Assembly: GCA_934636045.1 (NCBI GenBank)
Contig: CAKTZP010000032.1
Location: forward strand, 1-16,736
From: an uncultured Oscillospiraceae bacterium
GTDB lineage: Bacteria; Bacillota; Clostridia; Oscillospirales; Oscillospiraceae
Length of the DNA: 16,736 nucleotides
Reading direction: 5' to 3'
The position numbers and the translations under genes are program-made. Below are positions 1-7,586 of the stretch, piece by piece. The notes under the pieces were generated by a model, which saw nothing but the letters and a program-made list of their open reading frames with translations, had not been told where the DNA came from and searched no databases. The stretch's first letter is position 1; the number at the start of each line of letters is the position of its first letter.

Positions 1-946
1 CCGTCGTTTTTCCGTTGATCATGCCGATGGCCGCTTCGTCCGCAATAATGGCCGAAACCGTCTCCTCCGGCGTGTCCGAGGGGGTGAGGATTTCATAGTC
101 CTTGTCGAGCAGATTTCCGTCCACAAAGTGCAGCACGGCAAAGCAGGCCTTCGCCTCGCTCTGATAATAGCCGATCACGTCGGTGTTGGCCATGGTTCCG
201 GCCGTCACAAGCTGCTTTTCGCCGAGCGCTTCCACGGCCTTGAGCCGGTCGCGCAGGACTGCGGCCTGCTCAAATTCCAGCTGCTCGGCCGCTGCCTCCA
301 TCTCCGCCCGCAGAGCACGGGAAAGCTCCTTGTGCTTACCCTGCAAAAGCGCCACGCCTTGCTCGAGCAGCGCATGGTACTGCGCCTGCTTTTTTTCCGG
401 GCGGCACCATCCGTCGCAGAGATTCATTTGAAAATTCAGACACGGTCGCTCCTTGCCGATGTCGCGGGGAAATTTCTTCCCGCAGCGCGGCAGCCGAAGG
501 ATGGTGCGAATGGTCTGGATCACCTGCTGCGTGCGGCCGCGGCTGCCGTAGGGGCCGAAATACTGCGCGCCATCGTCCGCGGTACGGTTGGCCAGCGTGA
601 ACACCGGGTAGTCCTCCCGCAGATCGACGCGCAGGTACGGATAGCCCTTGTCATCCTTGAGCAGGATGTTGTACTTGGGCAGATAGTGCTTGATGAGCGA
701 GCATTCAAGCACCAGCGCCTCAAACTCCGTTGCGGCGGTAATGGTCTCAAAATGGTCGACCTGCGAGACCATGCGGCGGGTCTTGGTATTATGCGACGCG
801 GTATCCTGAAAATACTGCGAGACGCGATTTTTCAGTTTTTTTGCCTTGCCGACATAGATGACCGTGTCGGCGGCGTCCTTCATCAGATAGACGCCCGGCT
901 CATACGGCAGCGAATTGGCCGCCAGCTTCAATTCCTCGCGTGTCAT
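1..946 (-). CDS. uvrC: Excinuclease ABC subunit C, N-terminal part (runs off left edge)
   Basis: This is the first 315 residues of UvrC, the nuclease subunit of the UvrABC nucleotide excision repair complex, which makes the incisions on both sides of a DNA lesion. The start is ATG at 946, giving MTREELKLAANSLPYEPGVY, preceded by a GCGGGGAAC ribosome binding site. The GIY-YIG nuclease domain is clear: PGVYLMKD at residues 17-24 and VIYVGKAKKLKNRV at about 29-42, so the catalytic Tyr and Arg are present. A UVR (UvrB-binding) helix pair, with the LEFEQAAVLRDRL core, lies at about 215-240. The frame is open to the window edge and already contains the start of the RNase H-like incision domain (GYYQSEAKACFAVLHFVDG). 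Full UvrC is about 600 residues, so roughly half is missing. It lies just downstream of an intrinsic terminator, with almost no room for its own promoter. Identification is secure. Confidence 0.97.
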   Translation of the reverse strand, partial: MTREELKLAANSLPYEPGVYLMKDAADTVIYVGKAKKLKNRVSQYFQDTASHNTKTRRMVSQVDHFETITAATEFEALVLECSLIKHYLPKYNILLKDDKGYPYLRVDLREDYPVFTLANRTADDGAQYFGPYGSRGRTQQVIQTIRTILRLPRCGKKFPRDIGKERPCLNFQMNLCDGWCRPEKKQAQYHALLEQGVALLQGKHKELSRALRAEMEAAAEQLEFEQAAVLRDRLKAVEALGEKQLVTAGTMANTDVIGYYQSEAKACFAVLHFVDGNLLDKDYEILTPSDTPEETVSAIIADEAAIGMINGKTT

Positions 947-974
947 GCTGTTCCCCGCTCAAAAAATCAGTTTC

Positions 975-1012
975 TTAAAAAACCTGTCCCAAACGCGGGC
1001 GTTTGGGACAGG
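975..1012 (-). terminator. Intrinsic terminator of the HPr-like gene
   Basis: A perfect 14-bp inverted repeat, 983-996 (CCTGTCCCAAACGC) against 999-1012, is separated by only two bases. Reading on the minus strand it is followed at once by TTTTTTAA (982-975), the classical Rho-independent layout. It starts 13 bases after the stop codon of the HPr-like gene. The next gene, uvrC, begins only 28 bases beyond the T run. Confidence 0.93.
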
Positions 1013-1025
1013 CGGCTTGCATGGA

Positions 1026-1286
1026 TCAATATACGTCCTTTACCAGCATTGCTGCAAGGCACTTGACCGCGGCCTCTTCGTCGGGACCCTCGGCGATGAG
1101 ACTGATCTCCGTTCCGGTCGTGATCCCCATGGAAAGCACGCCCAAAAGGCTCTTCGCGTTGATCTTGCGATCGTCCGCCTCGACCCAGATGCTGGAGCGG
1201 AATTCGTTCGCCTTCTGGATAAAATAGGTTGCCTGCTTGTTATGCAGCCCGGATTCACATGTTACGACGGTTTTTTCTGTGTACAC
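1026..1286 (-). CDS. HPr-family phosphocarrier protein with altered active-site loop
   Basis: This is a complete HPr-fold protein of 86 residues, the size of PTS phosphocarrier HPr. I place the start at GTG 1286. An AAGGAG box lies 8 bases upstream of it, whereas the upstream GTG at 1295 overlaps that box. This start puts His at residue 15 and Ser at residue 46, exactly the canonical HPr numbering. His15 is the residue phosphorylated by enzyme I, and Ser46 (in AKSLLGVLSMG) the residue phosphorylated by HPr kinase in Firmicutes. The loop after His15 is unusual: GLHNKQA instead of GLHARPA, so Arg17 is Lys and Pro18 is Gln. Sugar transport in the PTS is therefore uncertain, and a regulatory role like that of Crh (HPr paralogue, catabolite control) is possible. 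The gene is monocistronic by appearance, with its own promoter (1337-1365) and terminator (975-1012). No other PTS gene is in the window. Confidence 0.93.
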   Translation of the reverse strand: MYTEKTVVTCESGLHNKQATYFIQKANEFRSSIWVEADDRKINAKSLLGVLSMGITTGTEISLIAEGPDEEAAVKCLAAMLVKDVY

Positions 1287-1336
1287 GATTGTCACTCCTT
1301 CGGCTTCGCTATTATCATCGCGAAATACTACTTGAT

Positions 1337-1365
1337 AATATACGAAAAAAATTCCGGTTTGTCAA
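1337..1365 (-). promoter_or_regulatory. Sigma-A-type promoter of the HPr-like gene
   Basis: On the minus strand a perfect -35 box TTGACA (1365-1360) is followed after 17 bases by TATATT (1342-1337). Transcription would start near 1330 and give a leader of about 45 bases. It lies in the 95-base gap after mutS2, so the HPr-like gene need not depend on the upstream operon. No mutS2 terminator is visible in this gap. Confidence 0.88.
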
Positions 1366-1381
1366 CCAATTTCCGAATATT

Positions 1382-3754
1382 TTACGCCAGCTCTGCGATC
1401 GTTACGCCATCCTCGCCCTCGCCGTAAACGCCGAGGCGATAACGCTTGACCGCGCGGTTGTGCTTGAGCTCGTCCTGCACTGCCTTGCGCAGGACACCGG
1501 AGCCCTTTCCGTGGATGATGCGCACCTGCGAAAGATTGGCCAGCATTGCGCCGTCGAGGAAATTCGACAGCACGGCGACGGCCTCCCCTGCCGTCATGCC
1601 GCGCAGATCCAGTTCGGTCGGTGCGGGGCGATTGCGGAATTCACGGGCAGCGCGCTCGACGATCTTCTTTGTCTGCTGCTGCGCATCCTCGATGAGATAG
1701 ACCTCCTCGGGCTTGGCCGTGACCTTCATAATGCCTGCCTGCAGCTGATAACTGCCGTCGGAGTTGATGGCCAGCACGGATGCGCGCGTACCAAAGCGCA
1801 GCAGCTCCACCGTGTCGCCGACCTTGATCGCGCGCGTAGGCGCAGGGCGCTCGGGCGCGGTCTGATTTCCGGCAATGGCGTCCTCGGTTTCGTTGAGCTT
1901 GCGGCGCAGCTCGGTCTGCTTGGCATTGATACCCTGCGTGTCAGCGCTGTCCTTGAGCTGCTTGCGCAGCTGCTTGAGCTCGTCGGCGACCTCATTGGCG
2001 CTCCGCCGCGCCAGATCGACGATGGCCTGCGCCTCAGCACGGGCAGCGCGCATCGCCTTTTCGCGCTCACGCTTGATCTCGTCGTAGTACGCCTCGGATT
2101 TCGACTTCATCTGCTCGGTCTCGAGCTTCAGACGCTCGGCCTCCAGCTTGGCCTGCTCCATCTGCTGGCGCTGCTGCTCAAGCTGGTTGAGTACATCCTC
2201 AAAATTCTTGTCGTTCTCGCTGACCATGCTCTTGGCCTTGTCCACGATCACATCGGAAAGCCCCAGCCGTTTGGAGATGGCAAAGGCGTTGGATTTGCCC
2301 GGAATGCCGATCAGCAGCCGGTAGGTCGGCCGCAGGGTCTCCACGTCAAATTCACACGAAGCGTTCATAACCCCGTCGGTTCGCATGGCATAGAGCTTAA
2401 GCTCGGCATAGTGCGTCGTCGCTGCGACGCGGCTGCCGCACTGGCGGCAGAATTCGATGAGCGCCATGGCCAGCGCCGCACCCTCGGCCGGATCGGTGCC
2501 CGCGCCGAGCTCGTCAAAGAGCACGAGCGTCTCGTCGTCGCACTGGTTGACAATCTCAACGATATTCTTCATGTGCGCCGAGAAGGTGGAAAGCGACTGC
2601 TCGATCGACTGTTCGTCGCCGATGTCCGCCAGCACGCGCGGGAATACCGAAATCACGCTGCCGTGGTCGGCGGGGATGTGCAGGCCGCACTCCGCCATCA
2701 GCGTCAGCAGCCCAAGTGTCTTGAGCGTAACGGTCTTGCCGCCGGTGTTCGGGCCGGTGATGATGAGCGTGTCAAAATCCTTGCCGAGCCGCACCGTAAT
2801 GGGTACGACGGTCTTCTTATCGATCAGCGGGTGTCGCGCGCGGACAAGCTCGATGCGCGCGTCCGTACGCACCTCAGGCTCCATGGCCTCGAGCTTGCCC
2901 GAATAGCGCGCCTTGGCAAAGACTACGTCCAGCTCGACCAGCATCTCATAGCTTCGGCAGATGCCCTCGCGGAACGATGCCGCCTCAGCGGAAAGCTCGG
3001 CCAGAATGCGCTCAATCTCCTTTTTCTCGCGCAGCAGCAGCTCCCGCAGGGCGTTGTTCGCGTTGACGGCGGACATGGGCTCAATAAAAAACGTGCTGCC
3101 CGTGGACGAAACGTCGTGCACAAGGCCGGGGATCTCGCTTTTATACTCGCTCTTGACCGGCACAACGTAGCGGTCGCCGCGCAGGGTGATGATCGGGTCG
3201 CGCAGATACTTTGCATACGACGGCGAGGAGATGATTTTTTGCAGGGAGTCCTTCACCTTCGCGCTCTGGATGCGCATGTGCCGGCGGATGTCTGCCAGCT
3301 CACTGCTGGCCGCGTCGGCGATCTCCTCTTCGGAGATGATCGCGGTCGTGATTTTTTCCTCCAGATAGCGGTTGGGCGAAAGCTCTTGGAAATAAACGTC
3401 CAGCACCGTCTGGGTGTAGTCGCCGTTATAGTATGCCTTTGCCGTGCGGATGCACTTGAGCACCGCGGCAATGCGCAAAAGCTCCGTCGGAGTCAGGCAT
3501 CCGCCGCGGTCGGCGCGCTCCAGCGACGGCGCGATCTCCGTCAGGCCGCCGAAGGACGGCGAGCCCTTGAGCGACACCAGCTTGCACGCTGCGCTGGTCT
3601 GCCCAAGCGCAAGGCGGATATCGTCCGCGTCGTCCATCGGCACCAGTGCAAGGCAGTGCTCCTTGCCTGCCGCGCTCTGCGCGCAGCCGGCCAGCTGGGC
3701 AAGAACGGCGTCCAGCTCCAGCTTTTTCAGTGATTTTTCATAGAGTTCTGTCAT
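1382..3754 (-). CDS. mutS2: MutS2 family ATPase/endonuclease with Smr domain
   Basis: This is a 790-residue MutS2, the usual length for the family. MutS2 acts on recombination intermediates and, in Bacillus, on collided ribosomes; it is not the mismatch-recognition MutS. The order is: N-terminal MutS-core helices; Walker A GPNTGGKT at 334-341; Walker B LVLFDELGAGTDP at about 410-422; a charged coiled coil at about 505-605; a small beta domain; and a C-terminal Smr nuclease domain with LDLRG at 715-719 and HGKG at 748-751. The start ATG at 3754 has GAGGAAG seven bases upstream. The in-frame ATG at 3769 overlaps that site and is less likely. The ribosome binding site overlaps the recO stop codon, 11 bases from the start, so the two are probably translationally coupled. 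It is the last gene of the long yqfC-mutS2 block. Confidence 0.97.
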   Translation of the reverse strand: MTELYEKSLKKLELDAVLAQLAGCAQSAAGKEHCLALVPMDDADDIRLALGQTSAACKLVSLKGSPSFGGLTEIAPSLERADRGGCLTPTELLRIAAVLKCIRTAKAYYNGDYTQTVLDVYFQELSPNRYLEEKITTAIISEEEIADAASSELADIRRHMRIQSAKVKDSLQKIISSPSYAKYLRDPIITLRGDRYVVPVKSEYKSEIPGLVHDVSSTGSTFFIEPMSAVNANNALRELLLREKKEIERILAELSAEAASFREGICRSYEMLVELDVVFAKARYSGKLEAMEPEVRTDARIELVRARHPLIDKKTVVPITVRLGKDFDTLIITGPNTGGKTVTLKTLGLLTLMAECGLHIPADHGSVISVFPRVLADIGDEQSIEQSLSTFSAHMKNIVEIVNQCDDETLVLFDELGAGTDPAEGAALAMALIEFCRQCGSRVAATTHYAELKLYAMRTDGVMNASCEFDVETLRPTYRLLIGIPGKSNAFAISKRLGLSDVIVDKAKSMVSENDKNFEDVLNQLEQQRQQMEQAKLEAERLKLETEQMKSKSEAYYDEIKREREKAMRAARAEAQAIVDLARRSANEVADELKQLRKQLKDSADTQGINAKQTELRRKLNETEDAIAGNQTAPERPAPTRAIKVGDTVELLRFGTRASVLAINSDGSYQLQAGIMKVTAKPEEVYLIEDAQQQTKKIVERAAREFRNRPAPTELDLRGMTAGEAVAVLSNFLDGAMLANLSQVRIIHGKGSGVLRKAVQDELKHNRAVKRYRLGVYGEGEDGVTIAELA

Positions 3755-3765
3755 AATATTCTTCC

Positions 3766-4509
3766 TCAAAGAAAGAGAGCTTTATAGCTGTCCAGTGTAT
3801 AAAACCCGCGCTCAAGGCGCATGGTAAGGTAGCCTTCCGTGATGCTGTTGAGCTCGCGCAGGGACGTCTCGGAAAGCTGAAAGGAAAACAGACGCTTCGG
3901 GTCGCCCGCCGCGATAAAGCGCATGGCCGCCAGCGTCCCGGGACTGACCGGCATACGGATACCCTCCAGCTCCGGGCTCCGGCAGGTCGAGCACTGCAAA
4001 ACGCCCTGCGTGATGTTAAAGCGGTCGCTGTCCTCCCGTCCGCAGACGGCACAGCCGCGCAGATCGGGCAAAAAACCGGAAATGCACGCCAGCCGCAGCT
4101 CAAAGACTGCCTTGACCAGCGCCTGCGGCCGCTTGAGTCTTGCAAGCGCATACAGCGCGTTGAGCAGCAGCGACAGCAGCTCCGGCATTTCGTCGCCCTC
4201 CTGCGCCACGGCATCCGTCAGCTGGACAAAGTACGAGGCAAGGTACAATCGCTCGATATCCTCCCGCAGCTCAGGGAACATCTCCTTCGTGACCGCCTCG
4301 GTGATGACATAGCGGTCGCGCGTCTCGAGCACCGTGAACTCCGAATAGGCCAGCAGCTGGCAGGCCGAGCGCATGCGGCTGCGGCTGCTTTTGACGCCTC
4401 GGGCGCGGAAGGTACGCTTGCCGAGCTCCTGCGTCAGCACGGTCAGGAGCTTGTCGTTGTCCTTATATTCAATTTCACGCAGCACAATGCCATTGGTCTT
4501 GATGTACAT
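3766..4509 (-). CDS. recO: DNA repair protein RecO
   Basis: RecO helps load RecA on single-stranded DNA with RecF/RecR and anneals complementary strands. The 247-residue protein begins MYIKTNGIVLREIEYKDNDK, the typical N-terminal OB-fold start. It carries a zinc-finger pair CAVC (C153, C156) and CSTC (C173, C176), as expected for RecO from Bacillota. A longer in-frame reading from 4596 would add 29 residues (rich in Arg) that match no RecO start and overlap yqzL, so ATG 4509 is preferred. The ribosome binding site there is weak (GAGAGACGGAGA close to the ATG), so coupling to yqzL 22 bases upstream is likely. The yqzL-recO order next to era is conserved in Bacillota. Confidence 0.95.
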   Translation of the reverse strand: MYIKTNGIVLREIEYKDNDKLLTVLTQELGKRTFRARGVKSSRSRMRSACQLLAYSEFTVLETRDRYVITEAVTKEMFPELREDIERLYLASYFVQLTDAVAQEGDEMPELLSLLLNALYALARLKRPQALVKAVFELRLACISGFLPDLRGCAVCGREDSDRFNITQGVLQCSTCRSPELEGIRMPVSPGTLAAMRFIAAGDPKRLFSFQLSETSLRELNSITEGYLTMRLERGFYTLDSYKALFL

Positions 4510-4531
4510 TCTCCGTCTCTCGGCGGGCAGC

Positions 4532-4636
4532 TCAAAGCTTCCGCCCGTCCGCTTTCTCCTTCCCGCGCCGGTAAAGCAGATACGCCTCCGGCGCACCGGT
4601 GTCCAAAAACAGCTGCCAAAACACGTCGTCCGTCAT
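4532..4636 (-). CDS. yqzL: YqzL family mini-protein
   Basis: This is a 34-residue protein, MTDDVFWQLF LDTGAPEAYL then LYRRGKEKADGRKL. The pattern D-x-FW-x-LF-x-x-TG-x-x-x-AYLLYR is the signature of YqzL, a tiny conserved protein of unknown function that sits between era and recO in Bacillus and many clostridia. It has the same position here. The ATG at 4636 follows GGAGG with 9 bases between, a good ribosome binding site. The C-terminal tail is basic. It is easily missed because of its length. It lies 73 bases after era and 22 bases before recO. Confidence 0.9.
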   Translation of the reverse strand: MTDDVFWQLFLDTGAPEAYLLYRRGKEKADGRKL

Positions 4637-4709
4637 GCCCTTGTCCTCCGTTCGGTTGGTAGGATTAGCGTTTGGAGGAACGGCAAAAACATACGTTGTA
4701 AAAAATGGC

Positions 4710-5597
4710 TTATTGATATCCGAAGTTGCGGATCAAAAAGTCGCTGTCGCGCCAGTTTTCCTTGACCTTGACCCAAGTCTGCAAAAAGACCTTTGTGCCC
4801 ATAAACCGTTCGCAGTCCTCGCGGGCGGCGGTGCTGATCTTCTTCAGCATCGCGCCGTTTTTGCCGATGATGATGCCCTTATGGCTTGCCTTTTCGCAGT
4901 AGATCGTCGCGTCGACATCGATCACACCGTTGTCGCGCTCGGAGAACTTCGTAATTTCCACCGCCGTGCCGTGCGGAATCTCGCGCTCGAGATTCCACAG
5001 GAGCTTTTCGCGGATGATCTCGGCGATCACCTGCCGCTCCGGCTGGTCGGAGGTGATGTCCTCCGGGAAGAAGAACGGGCTGTCCGCCGCGTACTTTTCG
5101 CACTCGGACAGCAGCGTCTGCACACCGTCGCCAAATTTTGCCGCAATGGGAATAACGGCGTCAAACTCGTGCGCCGCAGAATACACCGCGATCACCGCCA
5201 AGAGGTTTTCCTTGTCCTCGACAGTGTCGATCTTATTGATCACAAGGATGGCAGGGAGCTTGCTTGCCTTGATCTGCGCGATGAGCGCCTCCTCCTGCGG
5301 GCCGATGCTTGCGATGGGCTCAACCAGCAACAGCACGACGTCCACATCAGCGACAGACTCCTTCACGACGTTGACCATATAGTCGCCCAGCTTGGTGCGC
5401 GGCTTGTGGAAGCCCGGCGTGTCGATGAACACAAGCTGCGTGTCTCCGCGCGTGATGATGCCGCAGATGCGGTTGCGCGTCGTTTGCGGTTTGTGCGAAA
5501 CAATTGCGATCTTCTCCCCGACAAGGTGGTTGATGAGGGTCGACTTTCCGACGTTCGGACGGCCGGCAATGGTGATCATTGCAGATTTCTGGCTCAT
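4710..5597 (-). CDS. era: GTPase Era
   Basis: Era is an essential GTPase that binds the 3' end of 16S rRNA and checks 30S subunit maturation. The 295 residues match the usual length. GTPase motifs: G1 GRPNVGKST (12-20), switch region with KPQTTRNRI, G3 DTPG (59-62), and G4 NKID (121-124). The C-terminal KH domain has the GIIIGKNG loop and ends in VKVKENWRDSDFLIRNFGY, as is typical. The start ATG 5597 has AAGGAG seven bases upstream. Its first four bases overlap the stop of the acetyltransferase gene (ATGA). In Bacillus, dgkA and cdd lie between ybeY and era; here only the GNAT gene does. Confidence 0.98.
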   Translation of the reverse strand: MSQKSAMITIAGRPNVGKSTLINHLVGEKIAIVSHKPQTTRNRICGIITRGDTQLVFIDTPGFHKPRTKLGDYMVNVVKESVADVDVVLLLVEPIASIGPQEEALIAQIKASKLPAILVINKIDTVEDKENLLAVIAVYSAAHEFDAVIPIAAKFGDGVQTLLSECEKYAADSPFFFPEDITSDQPERQVIAEIIREKLLWNLEREIPHGTAVEITKFSERDNGVIDVDATIYCEKASHKGIIIGKNGAMLKKISTAAREDCERFMGTKVFLQTWVKVKENWRDSDFLIRNFGYQ

Positions 5598-6100
5598 TTC
5601 GTTTCTCCTTGGTAAAATTCAAAATACATCTGATCCTCGGCCTTTCTCTCGTGGCCGCCGTCAACACGACCGACCACGCCGCCCATTCTGCGGTAAAAGC
5701 CCTGTGCCTTCGTATTGTGGATATTGCAGCCGCAGAAGAACTTGTCCAGTCCCCGCGTGCGGCAGATCTCGCGCATCCATGTAAAAACGCGCTTGCCGAG
5801 TCCCTGCCCCTGATAGCCGGGCAGAAGATACAGTGCATTCAGGCACAGCGAAAAGTCCTTATATTTTGCGCCTGGGAATGCGCCATAGTAAAAATATCCC
5901 GCACAATTTGTCCCGTCCATCAGCAGGAAGACGGTCTGCTCCGCAATGCGCTTGGCATCGTTGCGATGGTGAAAATCATAATCGTAGCAATCGATTTTTT
6001 CGTCCTCATAAATGCCGCGGTAGGTTGCGTCCCACGCCCTGCGGCGCGTTTCGGACAGCAGCGGGATATCCGCCGCAGCCGCTCTGTGAAATACAATCAT
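5594..6100 (-). CDS. GNAT-family N-acetyltransferase, substrate unknown
   Basis: This is a 168-residue protein of the GNAT fold, which transfers an acyl group from acyl-CoA to an amine. The acetyl-CoA binding motif A is seen at about 90-106 (ALYLLPGYQGQGLGKRVF, with the Q-x-x-G-x-G/A-type loop as QGQGLG). Motif B is N-x-x-A-x-x-FYRRMGG at about 129-141. The N-terminal half has an aromatic and acidic patch (YRGIYEDEKIDCYDYDF). It overlaps ybeY upstream and era downstream by 4 bases each (ATGA), so it is surely cotranslated with them. That placement would fit a ribosome or rRNA-linked role, but the substrate cannot be told from sequence; small-molecule or antibiotic acetylation is equally possible. 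Confidence 0.88.
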   Translation of the reverse strand: MIVFHRAAAADIPLLSETRRRAWDATYRGIYEDEKIDCYDYDFHHRNDAKRIAEQTVFLLMDGTNCAGYFYYGAFPGAKYKDFSLCLNALYLLPGYQGQGLGKRVFTWMREICRTRGLDKFFCGCNIHNTKAQGFYRRMGGVVGRVDGGHERKAEDQMYFEFYQGETK

Positions 6101-6591
6101 CGCTGCAGCCCCAGCTTTCCGGCAATGATCTCCTCGCGGATGCGCATCTGCCGTTTCATCTCGCCCTCGTCCACATGGTCGTAGCCGAGAAGATGCAGGA
6201 TCGAGTGGATGGTCAGATAACCGACCTCGCGCCTAAGGGTATTACCGAAGCGCTTCGCCTGATCCTTGGCGCGCTCGAGCGAAATGCACATATCGCCGAG
6301 CGGCAGCAGCCCGGTCTGCGGATCGACAAGGTCGGAAACGTCCTCCGGGAACTGCCCCGGTGTAAACTGGAACATCGGGAAGGACAGCACATCCGTTTCC
6401 CGGTCAATCTGACGCGTGGCATTATTGATGGCACGGATACCGGCGTCGTCTGTGACAAGGACGTTGATCTCGCAGGGCACATGGACTCCCTGCTCGGCCA
6501 GTGCCACCGTGATGCAGCGGTGAAGATGGATGGTCAGGCCGGGATCCCGGTCGCGCTTGTTGGAATAGCGGACGTAAATTTGATGCTTCAT
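6097..6591 (-). CDS. ybeY: Endoribonuclease YbeY (rRNA maturation factor)
   Basis: YbeY is a zinc-dependent endoribonuclease involved in 16S rRNA 3'-end maturation and ribosome quality control. The 164-residue protein has the metal site HSILHLLGYDH at 129-139 (His129, His133, His139), the hallmark H-x3-H-x5-H motif. It also has the preceding LGDMCISLERA strand and TDVLSFPM. The start ATG 6591 follows GAAGGAAG with a good spacing. It overlaps phoH upstream and the GNAT gene downstream by 4 bases each. phoH-ybeY adjacency is strongly conserved in bacteria. Confidence 0.97.
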   Translation of the reverse strand: MKHQIYVRYSNKRDRDPGLTIHLHRCITVALAEQGVHVPCEINVLVTDDAGIRAINNATRQIDRETDVLSFPMFQFTPGQFPEDVSDLVDPQTGLLPLGDMCISLERAKDQAKRFGNTLRREVGYLTIHSILHLLGYDHVDEGEMKRQMRIREEIIAGKLGLQR

Positions 6592-7586
6592 TTGTCTGTC
6601 TTCCTTCTGTAAACCTTTTTCTGCGCGGGAAGCTGCTTTTTCTCTCCGTTTTCATAGGCGGCGATGATCTGCTGCACCAGCGCATGGCGCACCACGTCGC
6701 TGGCCGTCAGGCGGCAGATGGCAATGTCCGGAATGTTCTCCAAAATCCGCACCGCATCCTTCAGACCGCTGGTCTTATCCGACGGCAGGTCGATCTGCGT
6801 GATATCGCCGGTGATGACGATCTTTGAGCCGAAGCCAAGGCGGGTCAGGAACATTTTCATCTGCTCGCGGGTGGTGTTCTGCGCCTCGTCGAGGATGATA
6901 AAGCTGTCGTCCAGCGTCCGGCCGCGCATGTAGGCCAGCGGCGCGACCTCGATATTGCCGCGCTCGAGGTATTTCTGATAGGTCTCCGCGCCGAGCATGT
7001 CATACAGTGCGTCGTACAGGGGGCGCAGATACGGGTCGACCTTGTTCTGCAGATCGCCGGGCAGGAAGCCCAGCCGTTCGCCCGCCTCCACCGCCGGACG
7101 CGTCAGGATGATGCGGTTGACGGTCTTTTCGCGGAAGGCCGCCACGGCCGCAGCAACGGCAAGGTAGGTCTTGCCCGTACCGGCCGGGCCGACGCCAATG
7201 GTCACGGTGTTTTTGCGGATGGCCTTCATATACCGCTGCTGGCCGAGGGTCTTGGCCTTGACGGGGCGGCCCTTGGCGGTAATGCAGACCACGTCCTTGG
7301 CCATTTCGTTGATCTTGTCGTCGTTTCCGGAGGAAACAAGGTCGATCAGATACCGCACCTTCTGCTCGTCGATGGTCTCGCCCTTGGCAGCCAGCGTCAA
7401 AAGTCCCTCGATGGCGCGCGCGCCCTTGTCGGCAGCTTCCTCATCTCCGGTCACCTTGAGCTCGGTGCCGCGGTTGGTGATTTTTACGCCATAGGTCTGC
7501 TCGATGCGCTTGATATTTTCGTCGAATGAGCCGAACACGTTGATGATCTGCTCGATCCGTTCGGCATTGATGATCCGTTCACTCAT
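6588..7586 (-). CDS. phoH: PhoH family ATPase (PhoH-like protein)
   Basis: PhoH-like proteins are P-loop ATPases, functionally tied by gene neighbourhood to YbeY and RNA metabolism. The protein has 332 residues. An N-terminal KH-like RNA-binding segment (IKRIEQTYGVKITNRGTELK) lies at about 25-60. The ATPase domain has Walker A GPAGTGKT at 133-140 and Walker B IILDEAQNT at about 230-238. The ATG at 7586 is preceded by GAAGGAGAACCCC. That ribosome binding site lies inside the end of yqfD, and the two frames overlap by 8 bases. Despite the name, there is no sign of phosphate control here. Confidence 0.95.
   Translation of the reverse strand: MSERIINAERIEQIINVFGSFDENIKRIEQTYGVKITNRGTELKVTGDEEAADKGARAIEGLLTLAAKGETIDEQKVRYLIDLVSSGNDDKINEMAKDVVCITAKGRPVKAKTLGQQRYMKAIRKNTVTIGVGPAGTGKTYLAVAAAVAAFREKTVNRIILTRPAVEAGERLGFLPGDLQNKVDPYLRPLYDALYDMLGAETYQKYLERGNIEVAPLAYMRGRTLDDSFIILDEAQNTTREQMKMFLTRLGFGSKIVITGDITQIDLPSDKTSGLKDAVRILENIPDIAICRLTASDVVRHALVQQIIAAYENGEKKQLPAQKKVYRRKTDK

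Noticed and set aside
1287..1295. Upstream GTG start for the HPr-like gene
   Set aside because: It overlaps the AAGGAG ribosome site and would shift His and Ser away from positions 15 and 46.
1229..3733. Very long plus-strand open frame (over 800 codons) opposite mutS2
   Set aside because: Its translation is rich in Arg, Leu, His and Gly with no known motif, while the minus strand is a full MutS2 with Walker and Smr motifs. Long antisense frames are expected in GC-rich coding DNA.
4599..5615. Plus-strand open frame of about 340 codons opposite era
   Set aside because: The minus strand encodes an intact Era with all GTPase motifs; the antisense product matches nothing and no ribosome site is evident.
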